From Streptomyces nymphaeiformis (GTDB taxonomy: Bacteria > Actinomycetota > Actinomycetes > Streptomycetales > Streptomycetaceae): a stretch of DNA of 64,000 nucleotides. The first letter of the stretch is position 1, and every line of letters begins with the position of its first letter. Made by a program: the position numbers and the translations under genes. Positions 25,152-32,776 of the stretch are shown here, piece by piece. The DNA is taken from the NCBI RefSeq assembly GCF_014203895.1, contig NZ_JACHJY010000011.1, forward strand, positions 248,001 through 312,000, in the 5' to 3' direction. The notes under the pieces are model-generated. The model searched no databases, had not been told where the DNA came from, and was given only the letters and a program-made list of their open reading frames with translations.

Positions 25152-25940
25152 TCAGCCGATCTTCAGCTCCCACTGCGAGGCGTCGTACGTGATGCCGGGG
25201 TTGACCTCGACGGTCAGGTTCTTGGCGTCCTTGGGGGCGTCGAAGGCGGCGGTGATGGTGGCCTTCTTGCCGGGCATGATGGTGCCCTCGAAGCCCTTGC
25301 CGACCTTGTTGTCGTAGATCTCCTCGGCCGCGACGCCGTTCTTGCCGGCGGTGGCGCTCAGGCTGACGAGGGCGGTGTCGAACTTCTCCTTGCCCTTGTT
25401 CTCGATGACGACGGTGACCTGGTAGGCCTTGTTGCCCTTGGTGTGGCCCACCGCGTACTCGTCGGGGGAGTACGGCTTCGGGTCGGAGACCGTGACCGTG
25501 AGGTCGTCGTCGTAGACGGAGCTGTCGCCGTCCTCCAGGCCCTGGCCCTTCTTGTCGGCCTTGCCGGCGTCGCCCGCCGGGGCCTTGCTCGTCGGGTCCT
25601 TCGGGGCCGAGTCCTTGATCCCCTTGTCGATCTGGTCGACCGCGTCGCTGACGGCCGTGACCACGATGACGATGCCGACGACCGAGAGGATCAGAGAGAC
25701 GAGGCCCAGGATCGCGCCGGTGAGCGCCACTCCCTTGTTGCTCGCCTCGCCGCGCTTCACGCGGCCCTTGCCGACGAGCCCCAGGATCAGCGCGATCACG
25801 CCGAGGATGCCGGCCAGCCAGAACAGGAACGGCATGAAGCCCGAGATCGTGCCGATGATGCCGAGGATCAGGGCCGCGGTGCCGAGGCCGTTGCGCATGA
25901 CCTGCGGGGCGGCGGGCGGGACCTGGGTGTCGTACGACAT
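25152..25940 (-). CDS. DUF4190/DUF4352 membrane-anchored protein
   Basis: A 262-residue protein with two to three N-terminal membrane segments (DUF4190-like: LGTAALILGIIGTISGF and GVALTGAILGLVSLILSVVG). A charged linker (about 100-140) follows, then a C-terminal extracytoplasmic Ig-like DUF4352 domain (about 145-262, with YQVTVVIENKGKEKFDTALV). Such proteins are membrane-tethered and often of immunoprotective or adhesive character, with no known activity. The start is ATG 25940. It is divergent from the methylase gene and shares palindromes in the gap. Confidence 0.8.
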   Translation of the reverse strand: MSYDTQVPPAAPQVMRNGLGTAALILGIIGTISGFMPFLFWLAGILGVIALILGLVGKGRVKRGEASNKGVALTGAILGLVSLILSVVGIVIVVTAVSDAVDQIDKGIKDSAPKDPTSKAPAGDAGKADKKGQGLEDGDSSVYDDDLTVTVSDPKPYSPDEYAVGHTKGNKAYQVTVVIENKGKEKFDTALVSLSATAGKNGVAAEEIYDNKVGKGFEGTIMPGKKATITAAFDAPKDAKNLTVEVNPGITYDASQWELKIG

Positions 25941-26000
25941 GGGTGTGTCCTCCCGGACGAAGACGATGTCTGGTGCGATGGGTCAATCACAGCAGAGCCT

Positions 26001-26050
26001 GTGAACCGAGTCAACACGGTTCACGAAAAACAGATCGACTCACACTGTGA
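26001..26050. promoter_or_regulatory. Palindromes between DUF4352 and methylase genes
   Basis: GTGAACCG (26001-26008), eight bases, CGGTTCAC (26017-26024) form a perfect inverted repeat. A second small one, TCACA-C-TGTGA, covers 26040-26050. A candidate -10 (TAGGAT, 26075-26080) for the methylase gene follows. These could be operators for either divergent gene; the regulator is unknown. Confidence 0.5.
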
Positions 26051-26124
26051 AGTGGTGGAGTGGGCGTTCCTCGTTAGGATTGGTGTCACAGTCAGAGGGG
26101 CGAGCCACAGGGGAGTTGGGTCAC

Positions 26125-28251
26125 GTGCCGGAGAACGCAGCAGAGGCGGGTGCGGAGCGGACGGGTGGCGCGGCGGAGACGCCCGCCGCCGAGGTGACCG
26201 CCGCCGGGATCGCGCGGCTCGCCGGGGTCGGCCGGGCCGCCGTCAGCAACTGGCGCCGCCGTCACGCCGACTTCCCCAAGCCCGTCGGCGGTACGGAGAC
26301 CAGCCCGTCCTTCGCCCTCGCGGACGTCGAGGAATGGCTCCGCGCCCAGGGCAAGCTGGCCGAGGTCCCGCTCAGGGAGCGCGTCTGGCAGCAGGTCGCG
26401 GGCCACCCGGCCGGCGCCGTCACCGCCCTCGTCCACGCGGGCTGCGCCCTCCTCCTCGTACGGGACAGGTCCGCGGCCTGGCCCGCGCTCGCCGAGCTCC
26501 CCGACGTGCGGCTCGCGGAGGTGCTGCCCGTCGCCCTGGAGGAGACGCTCACCGAGCGGCTCGGCCCCGAGCGGGCCGTCCTCACCCCCACGGCCCCCGC
26601 GCTCGCCGCCTCCGTCCCGCTCCTGCGCGGGGCCGCCGAACTCGCGGCCGAGACCGGGGTCCGAGGGGCCTTCGAGTTCCTGCTCGGCCGTCACCTGGAC
26701 GCCAACCCCCGGCAGTACACGCTCACCCCGCCCGGCCCCGCCGCCCTCATGGCGGCGCTCGCGGCGACCCCGAGGCGGGGCCACGAGGCCGCCCCGCTCA
26801 CCGTCCTCGACCCCGCCTCCGGGACCGGCGGCCTGCTGAGCGCGGTCGAGCGTCCCGGCGCCGTCTGCGGCCAGGACGCCGACCACGACCTCGCCGCGCT
26901 GACCGCCCTGCGCCTGGCGCTCGCCACCGACGCCGACATCCGCGTCCGGTCCGGCGACAGCCTGCGCGCCGACGCGTTCCCGACGCTGGCGGCGGACGCC
27001 GTCCTGTGCCACCCGCCGTTCAACGAGCGGAACTGGGGCCACGACGAGCTGGCCTACGACCCGCGCTGGGAGTACGGATTCCCGGCCCGCACGGAGTCCG
27101 AACTCGCCTGGGTCCAGCACGCCCTGGCCCGTCTCCGCCCCGGCGGCACCGCCGTCCTGCTCATGCCCCCCGCCGCCGCCTCCCGCCGCTCGGGCCGCCG
27201 CATCCGGGCCGATCTGCTCCGCCGGGGCGCCCTGCGCGCGGTCGTCGCCCTCCCGGCCGGCGCGGCGCCGCCGTACGGCATCCCGCTCCACCTCTGGGTG
27301 CTGCGCAAGCCCGTCCAGGGCGAGCGCCCCCCGGCCGAACTCCTCCTCGTCGACGCCGCCTCCGAGCAGGCGGGGCCGGGCCGGGAGGGCCGCGACCGGC
27401 TCGACTGGCCGGCCGTCCACTCCGCCGTCCTGGACGCCTGGACGCCCTTCGACCGGGACGGGACCCTCGCCGGGACCCCGGGCGCGAGCCGTTCCGTGCC
27501 GGTCATCGAGCTCCTCGACGACGACGTCGACCTGGCCCCCGCCCGCCGTCTCCCGCCGCCGGCCGCCGCCGAGGGCGTGGCCCAGCTGGCCGCGGTGCGC
27601 GAGCGGCTGACCGAGACGCTGCACCGGACCCGCGAACTGACCCCGCCGCCGCTGACCGACCCGGCGTCCGTCGGCGCCGGGGCCGGCCGGCCCACGACCA
27701 CCGTCGGCGAACTGGCCCGCGCCGGCGCCCTGGTCCTGCGCGCGGGCGGCGTGGGCACGACCCCCGCCGCCACCCCGGTCGCCGTCCTCACCGACCACGA
27801 CGTCCTCGCCGCCCAGCCGCCCTCCGGGACGCTGCCCGACGGCCCGCCCGAGGAGCCGGTCCTCCTCGCGGCCGGGGACGTCGTCGTCCCGGTCCTCGGC
27901 GGCGTCACCGCCGTCCGGGTCGTCGACGCCTCCGCCGAGGGAGCCGCGCTCGGCCGCAACCTTCAGCTGCTCCGCCCCGATCCGGCGGCCCTCGACCCCT
28001 GGTTCCTGGCCGGTTTCCTCCGGGCCACCGCCAACACCCGGCAGGCCAGCAGCTACGCGTCCACCGCGACCCGGCTCGACGTGCGCCGCCTCCAGCTGCC
28101 GCGCATGCCCCTGGCCGAACAGCGCCGGTTCGGCGAGCGGTTCCGGGCGCTCGCCGAGTTCGAGGAGTCGCTGCGGCTGGCCGCGCGCCTCGGCGACCAG
28201 TTGGTCCAGGGCCTGTACGACGGCCTGGCGGACGGCACGGTCGCCCCCTGA
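26125..28251 (+). CDS. N-6 DNA methylase-like protein with N-terminal HTH and specificity-like C-terminus
   Basis: A 708-residue protein starting at GTG 26125 behind GGGGAG. Residues about 25-80 form a helix-turn-helix/excisionase-like domain (GIARLAGVGRAAVSNWRRRH). Residues about 190-430 are a type I HsdM-like methylase with SAM motif LDPASGTGGLL. Motif IV reads LCHPPFNERNW, so the usual catalytic NPPF/NPPY is HPPF. The last 250 residues resemble a specificity-subunit half, ending in LQLPRMPLAEQRRFGERFRA. No restriction gene is adjacent, so it is an orphan, perhaps regulatory. The motif IV change leaves methylation itself in doubt. Confidence 0.8.
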   Translation: MPENAAEAGAERTGGAAETPAAEVTAAGIARLAGVGRAAVSNWRRRHADFPKPVGGTETSPSFALADVEEWLRAQGKLAEVPLRERVWQQVAGHPAGAVTALVHAGCALLLVRDRSAAWPALAELPDVRLAEVLPVALEETLTERLGPERAVLTPTAPALAASVPLLRGAAELAAETGVRGAFEFLLGRHLDANPRQYTLTPPGPAALMAALAATPRRGHEAAPLTVLDPASGTGGLLSAVERPGAVCGQDADHDLAALTALRLALATDADIRVRSGDSLRADAFPTLAADAVLCHPPFNERNWGHDELAYDPRWEYGFPARTESELAWVQHALARLRPGGTAVLLMPPAAASRRSGRRIRADLLRRGALRAVVALPAGAAPPYGIPLHLWVLRKPVQGERPPAELLLVDAASEQAGPGREGRDRLDWPAVHSAVLDAWTPFDRDGTLAGTPGASRSVPVIELLDDDVDLAPARRLPPPAAAEGVAQLAAVRERLTETLHRTRELTPPPLTDPASVGAGAGRPTTTVGELARAGALVLRAGGVGTTPAATPVAVLTDHDVLAAQPPSGTLPDGPPEEPVLLAAGDVVVPVLGGVTAVRVVDASAEGAALGRNLQLLRPDPAALDPWFLAGFLRATANTRQASSYASTATRLDVRRLQLPRMPLAEQRRFGERFRALAEFEESLRLAARLGDQLVQGLYDGLADGTVAP

Positions 28252-28378
28252 GGCCGCGCCGCTTCTGATCGCTTCGACAACGGTTCCGGGTATCCCGGAA
28301 CCGTTGTCCGCATGGGTGTATACGCTCGTCTCCGCACCCCGATCCGTCCCGAGGATCCGTCCGAGCAGGAGCAGCAGG

Positions 28379-28960
28379 ATGTACGGCCCTCCGCAGGCCC
28401 CACAGGTTCCGCAGCCGCCGAAGAGCCCCGCCTCCGGTGGCCGGATCGCGCTGCTCGTCCTCTTCTCCCTCCTCGCGCTGCTGAGCTGCGGATTCCTGGC
28501 CTGGACGCCGATGCTGCGGCTCGCGATCGTCACCCGCAGGGCGCTGGACTGGGTGCTGTTCGGTCTGACGTTCCTGGTGGCGTCGGGTCTCTTCACGTAC
28601 GCGGGCGTCACCGGCGACGAGGAGCCCACGACCACGGAGTCCTTCGTCGCCGTCGGCATCATGGTCGCCCTGGTGGCGGGCTCGATCACGTACTACCTGG
28701 TGACCGAGATCCGTCGCCTGGACCGGCCCGGCGCCACGGCTCCCGCGTTCCTCCCGCCGGGGTACGACCCCGGTGCCGCCGTCACGGTCCCGAGCCCGGG
28801 TAACCCCAACCCGTACGCCCGCCCGGTCGTCCCGCCCCCGGCCGTCCAGTCGCCCCAGCCGCCCGCCGTTCCCGGGCACCGCATCGACCAGGTCCGCGCC
28901 GAGCTGGACGAGCTGAGCGACCTGCTGCGGCACAAGAGGGAAGACGACGGTCGCGCGTGA
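28379..28960 (+). CDS. Proline-rich integral membrane protein
   Basis: A 193-residue protein starting at ATG 28379 behind GGAG. A Pro/Gln-rich N-terminus precedes three membrane segments (IALLVLFSLLALLSCGFLAW, LDWVLFGLTFLVASGLFTYA and FVAVGIMVALVAGSITYYLV). A proline-rich cytoplasmic tail then ends in a short coiled segment (HRIDQVRAELDELSDLLRHK). It overlaps the kinase gene (GTGA), so it is translationally coupled to it and may be a partner or substrate of that kinase. No family assignment beyond this. Confidence 0.75.
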   Translation: MYGPPQAPQVPQPPKSPASGGRIALLVLFSLLALLSCGFLAWTPMLRLAIVTRRALDWVLFGLTFLVASGLFTYAGVTGDEEPTTTESFVAVGIMVALVAGSITYYLVTEIRRLDRPGATAPAFLPPGYDPGAAVTVPSPGNPNPYARPVVPPPAVQSPQPPAVPGHRIDQVRAELDELSDLLRHKREDDGRA

Positions 28961-30531
28961 ACGGGCGGGTCATCGGGGGGCGTTACGAGCTCTCCACCGT
29001 CATCGGGCAGGGCGGGATGGGGCAGGTCTGGACGGCGTACGACGGGCGGCTCGACCGCCGGGTCGCGGTGAAGCTGCTGCGGCCGGCCACCATGACCGGC
29101 CCCGCCACCGCCGCCGACGAGCTGCGGCGCCGCTTCGTGCGCGAGTGCCGGGTGACCGCGCAGGTCGACCACCCCGGCCTCGTGACCGTGCACGACGCGG
29201 GCAGCGACGGCGACGACCTCTACCTCGTCATGCAGTACGTGCAGGGCGCGGACCTCGCCGACCACCTCGCCGAGCACGACCCGTACCCCTGGGAGTGGGC
29301 GGTCAGCGTCGCCGCGCAGCTGTGCGCGGTGCTCGCCGCCGTGCACGCGGTGCCGATCGTGCACCGCGACCTCAAGCCGCGGAACGTGATGATCCGCCCG
29401 GACGGCACGGTGCTCGTCCTCGACCTGGGCGTCGCCTCCGTCCTGGACACCGACACCACCCGGCTCACACAGACCGGTTCGCCCATCGGCAGCCCGGCGT
29501 ACATGGCGCCGGAGCAGGCCATGGGCGGCGCCGTCGGCCCGTCGACCGACCTGTACGCGCTCGGCGTGCTGCTCCACGAACTCCTCAGCGGGAACGTGCC
29601 GTTCGCCGGATCCACCGCGCTCGGCGTGCTGCACCGCCATCTGTACGAGCCCCCCGCCCCGCTCCGCCGGCTGCGCCCCGAGGTCCCCGAGGCACTCGAA
29701 GCGCTGGTCCTGCGGCTGCTCGCCAAGGACCCGCAGGCGCGGCCGTCCGGCGCCCACGAGGTGTACGAGCAGCTGCTGCCGCTGCTCCCCGCGCGCGGCG
29801 CCCCGGCGGGGCCGATGGACCCGACCCGGCCGTTCCTGCGCCCGCACGCGCCCTGGCCGGACCGGCCTTCGGTGAGGACCGCGACGGTCCCGGTCCCGGT
29901 CCCGCCGGTCCCGGTCGCACCCCCGCGCGCGCAGCCCGACCCCCGTACCGACCCCCGGGTGTACGGAAGCGCGGCGCCCGTGCGTCCGGACGTGGCCGCT
30001 GCCGTCGAGGAGGTGAAGCGGCTGCTCGGCGAGGGCTCGCTCACCCAGGCCGTGGACATGCTCGGCAGCATCCTGCCCGCGGCGGCGGCCGAGCACGGCG
30101 AAGGGTCACCGGTCGTCCGGATCCTGCGCAAGCAGTACGCGTCGACGCTGATGGACGACGGCCAGTACCGGCGCGCGCTGCCGGAGCTGCGCCGGCTCGC
30201 GGAGGAGCGCGGCGCGGAGGCGGGTCCGGCGGACCCGCAGTTCCTGCAGTTCCGTTACGACGCGGCGCTGTGCCTGGAGCAGTTGGGGGAGACGGCCGCC
30301 GCGCTCGCGGAGTTCCGTGCCGTCCTGCCGTACTACGAGCGGGATTCGGCCCGGGCCTTCGACATCCGGCAGAGGATGGGGCTGCTGCTCCTGGCGACGG
30401 GCGAGCACACGGCCGGTCAGGAGGAGCTCCAGCGGCTGCTGTTCGACGCGGAGCGTGCGTACGGCCCGTATCACCCGCTTCCGGTGGACTTGCGGCGGGC
30501 GCTCGACCATCAGCGCCGGCTCGGTCCGTGA
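28957..30531 (+). CDS. Serine/threonine protein kinase with C-terminal TPR-like region
   Basis: A 524-residue soluble Hanks-type kinase. The P-loop is GQGGMGQVW, the ATP lysine is in AVKLL, the catalytic loop is VHRDLKPRNVMI, and the activation segment ends GSPAYMAPEQ. The metal-binding motif is DLG rather than DFG. After a proline-rich linker (about 285-345) comes an all-helical region of repeat type (345-524), such as DGQYRRALPELRRLAEERGA, likely for protein contacts. No membrane segment is present, unlike PknB. It is co-transcribed with the membrane protein just upstream. Targets are unknown. Confidence 0.9.
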   Translation: MNGRVIGGRYELSTVIGQGGMGQVWTAYDGRLDRRVAVKLLRPATMTGPATAADELRRRFVRECRVTAQVDHPGLVTVHDAGSDGDDLYLVMQYVQGADLADHLAEHDPYPWEWAVSVAAQLCAVLAAVHAVPIVHRDLKPRNVMIRPDGTVLVLDLGVASVLDTDTTRLTQTGSPIGSPAYMAPEQAMGGAVGPSTDLYALGVLLHELLSGNVPFAGSTALGVLHRHLYEPPAPLRRLRPEVPEALEALVLRLLAKDPQARPSGAHEVYEQLLPLLPARGAPAGPMDPTRPFLRPHAPWPDRPSVRTATVPVPVPPVPVAPPRAQPDPRTDPRVYGSAAPVRPDVAAAVEEVKRLLGEGSLTQAVDMLGSILPAAAAEHGEGSPVVRILRKQYASTLMDDGQYRRALPELRRLAEERGAEAGPADPQFLQFRYDAALCLEQLGETAAALAEFRAVLPYYERDSARAFDIRQRMGLLLLATGEHTAGQEELQRLLFDAERAYGPYHPLPVDLRRALDHQRRLGP

Positions 30532-30658
30532 CCTTGAGGTGGCGAGAGGATCACGACTCGGCAACTGATCGGGAAGTGGATCTTCATGATCCTTTTTGCC
30601 TGTTTTGGTGCATGTAACGTTCGCGTCTGATCATGTCCGCGCCTCGCAAGGATTCCCC

Positions 30659-31051
30659 ATGACGACGCCTCCCGCTCCCTTCACCCCCGAGCAGCAGCCC
30701 GCCGCCCCGGCGCCCGCGAAGAAGGGTGGCGCGCTCCTCAAGAAGGTCGGCGGCTTCGTCGTCGTCCTCATCGTCGGCCTCGCCGTGAAGCTCGGCCTCC
30801 CGCACCTCACGGGCGACGCCCCCGTGCACGCCGAGGCCGGCGAGTGCGTGACCGTCACCGGTCCCGACAACGACCCCAAGGTCGACACCGTCGACTGCTC
30901 CTCCGGCAAGGCCGACCTGTTCAAGGTCTTCAAGGTCGTCGACAACACCTTCGACCTGAACGCCTGCGGCGAGGAGCACTCGGCGCTCGCGCAGCAGCTG
31001 GGCTCGGACAAGTTCGTCCTCTGCCTGGACGAGGTCAACCCGAAGCAGTAG
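30659..31051 (+). CDS. LppU/SCO3897-like membrane-anchored protein
   Basis: A 130-residue protein starting at ATG 30659. A proline-rich cytoplasmic N-terminus, one membrane helix (VGGFVVVLIVGLAVKLGLPH) and an extracytoplasmic domain with three or four cysteines (GECVTVTG, VDCSSGKADLFKVFKVVDN, LNACGEE, FVLCLDEV) match the LppU-like family known across Streptomyces. The function is not established. Located just after the kinase gene but with its own 127-bp upstream region, so probably separate. A long terminator follows. Confidence 0.75.
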   Translation: MTTPPAPFTPEQQPAAPAPAKKGGALLKKVGGFVVVLIVGLAVKLGLPHLTGDAPVHAEAGECVTVTGPDNDPKVDTVDCSSGKADLFKVFKVVDNTFDLNACGEEHSALAQQLGSDKFVLCLDEVNPKQ

Positions 31052-31065
31052 TCGCGCGCACCGCC

Positions 31066-31102
31066 GAGAAGGGCCGGAACCCGTCGGGTTCCGGCCCTTC
31101 TC
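31066..31102. terminator. Convergent hairpin terminator
   Basis: Perfect 17-bp stem (31066-31082 with 31086-31102) with a three-base loop, placed between the LppU-like gene and the convergent sigma-factor operon. Confidence 0.9.
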
Positions 31103-31106
31103 CGCG

Positions 31107-31451
31107 TCACGGCGACCCCACCGGCCGGGGCTCCGTGACGGCCGGTCCGCTCGGGGCCGGGGTGGGCAGCGGCGGCACGGGGGTGTGCACCGGCGGCGCC
31201 GGCGTGATCACCGGGCTACGGGCGGGCAGCACCGGGGCCGGGGCCGCGGGACCGTCCGGGAACAGTGCGAGCAGGCATGCGGCGGCCACGGCGGCGACCG
31301 CCCCGAGCACCGCGAACGCGACCGCGCGGACCCGGTGCGTCCCCCAGCCGCGCCCCTGCGGAGGCGCGTCGCCGCGCAGGTCGCGGTAGGTCACGAGGGC
31401 GGCGCGCGCGGCGAGGGCGGCGCGCAGCCGCTCCTCCACGGGGCGTGTCAT
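31107..31451 (-). CDS. Small membrane protein coupled to the sigma factor, possible anti-sigma-like partner
   Basis: A 114-residue protein with a cytoplasmic N-terminus (RPVEERLRAALAARAALVTY), one membrane helix (AVAFAVLGAVAAVAAACLLAL) and a proline-rich external tail. Its ATG overlaps the stop of the sigma-factor gene (ATGA), the usual place for a sigma-factor regulator. It lacks the zinc anti-sigma HxxxCxxC motif, so a true anti-sigma role is inference from position only. Confidence 0.7.
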   Translation of the reverse strand: MTRPVEERLRAALAARAALVTYRDLRGDAPPQGRGWGTHRVRAVAFAVLGAVAAVAAACLLALFPDGPAAPAPVLPARSPVITPAPPVHTPVPPLPTPAPSGPAVTEPRPVGSP

Positions 31452-32101
31452 CGGCCTGCCTCCGGTTCCGTGTCCAGGCGCTTCTCCAGTCGCCTCTCCA
31501 GGGCGTCGAGGGCGCGGCTCGCGGTGGACTTCACCGTGCCGCGCGAGAGGCCCAGCGTCTGCGCGATCTGCGCCTCCGTCAGCTCCGACCAGTAGCGCAG
31601 CACCAGCACCTCGCGCTGCCGGCGCGTCAGTTCCGCCAGCGCGTCGAGCACCTGCCGGTGCTCCTCGGCGAGCAGCAGGCCCTCGTCGACGGGCGCGCCC
31701 GAACCCGGGTGGGGCGGGGTGTACGCGCGCGCGGTACGGCGTCGGCGCAGCAGGGAGCGGGCCGCGTTGACGACAGCGGTGTGCAGGTACGCCCCCGGGT
31801 CCTGGAGTCCGTCGAGCGAGGTGCCGTACGCGCGGCACAGGGCGGCGAACGCGTCCTGCACGACGTCCTCGGCGGTCGGCAGGTCGTCCACCAGGAAGAG
31901 CGCGAGCCGCACCATGTCGAGCCGCCGCGCCCGGTAGAGCTCGGTGAGCGTGGGGGCCGGCTCGCCGTCGTACGGAGCGCCGACGGCCCGCAGATGGCGT
32001 TCCCGCACCGGTACGCGCGTGTCCCGGGCCGCACGGGACACCCGCGCGAGCAGCCGGGACCACCAGGGCGGCGCCATGGTCAGGGGGAGGGCGTACGGCA
32101 T
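31448..32101 (-). CDS. SigE-family (ECF) RNA polymerase sigma factor
   Basis: A 217-residue sigma-70 family protein. Region 2 contains LYRARRLDMVRLALFLVDDL and PTAEDVVQDAFAAL; region 4 has LAELTRRQREVLVLRYWSEL and TEAQIAQTLGLSRGTVKSTA. ATG 32101 (MPYALPL) is chosen for the nearby purine run; ATG 32077 is an alternative. It is of the SigE-like group seen in actinobacteria with short coupled membrane proteins. The upstream gene encodes a proline-rich exported protein on the same strand, probably in the same transcript. Confidence 0.88.
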   Translation of the reverse strand: MPYALPLTMAPPWWSRLLARVSRAARDTRVPVRERHLRAVGAPYDGEPAPTLTELYRARRLDMVRLALFLVDDLPTAEDVVQDAFAALCRAYGTSLDGLQDPGAYLHTAVVNAARSLLRRRRTARAYTPPHPGSGAPVDEGLLLAEEHRQVLDALAELTRRQREVLVLRYWSELTEAQIAQTLGLSRGTVKSTASRALDALERRLEKRLDTEPEAGR

Positions 32102-32188
32102 GGGCCTCGATCCGTCGGGGTCGGGGAGGGGGGAGGGAAGGGTGCGCGGGCGGACCCGGGGGCGGGTCCCCCCACGCACCCGGTGCTG

Positions 32189-32500
32189 CTACTTGCCGGG
32201 CGCGATCACGCGGGGCGCGTCACCGGCGGGCGCGGGAACCGGCGCGGGCGTGGGCTTGGGCGCGCTGACCTTCGGCGCGGCGGACGCGGGCGCGGGGACC
32301 GGCTTCGGCGCGACCGGCTTCGGCGCGGTGACGACCTTCGGTGCGGCGGGCGCGGCATCCGGGGCGACAGGGGCCGGCTTCGGGCCCGAGTCGGCGACGG
32401 CCTGCGCGACGAACCCGCCGCCGAGGAGCAGCACGGCACCGGCGACGGCGCCCAGGAGTCGGGGACGGGGGCGGTAGTCGCGCTTGGCGTGGGTGGTCAT
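32189..32500 (-). CDS. Small proline/alanine-rich exported protein
   Basis: A 103-residue protein with a basic N-terminus, one hydrophobic segment (LLGAVAGAVLLLGGGFVAQA) acting as anchor or signal peptide, and a low-complexity tail built of repeated APKP/VPAP units. ATG 32500 follows GGGAG. It sits 87 bp upstream of the sigma-factor gene in the same orientation and shares the proline-rich character of the downstream membrane protein. This suggests a cell-wall-spanning component of one signalling unit. No family recognised. Confidence 0.65.
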   Translation of the reverse strand: MTTHAKRDYRPRPRLLGAVAGAVLLLGGGFVAQAVADSGPKPAPVAPDAAPAAPKVVTAPKPVAPKPVPAPASAAPKVSAPKPTPAPVPAPAGDAPRVIAPGK

Positions 32501-32680
32501 GGGGTTCTCCCGAGGAAGTGTCGGAAACACGGTCTGGAACATCAGCTGAAGGGCGCCTTCAACCCACCAGACGTGCGGCACCACCCGAGGTTGCGACGAG
32601 TGTCCGAGAAATTTCCGCCCCGGGACGGGGGAGAGGGGGAGAGAAGGAGAGGGGAGTACGCACCTCTCGCACTCTCAACG

Positions 32681-32715
32681 TATAGCGGACGGGGGGCCTT
32701 GCGGCAAGGCCCCCC
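32681..32715 (+). promoter_or_regulatory. helR promoter with rifamycin-associated-element-like palindrome
   Basis: TATAGC (32681-32686) is a candidate -10. It is followed at once by a perfect palindrome with 12-base arms (32691-32702 and 32704-32715) around a single G; the core is CCTTGC-G-GCAAGG. Rifamycin-inducible genes of actinomycetes, including helR, are known to carry a similar inverted repeat (RAE) at this position. The exact published consensus is quoted from memory only. Confidence 0.75.
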
Positions 32716-32776
32716 TCGTGACGCAGAATCACTCCTCGAAGAAAGCCAGAAGCTGCGAAACCGGGGTATTCACTAC

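Noticed and set aside
32501..32680. Possible SigE-type promoter for the sigma-factor operon
   Set aside because: No -35/-10 pair could be matched with confidence; GGAAC-like words are present but unsupported by spacing.
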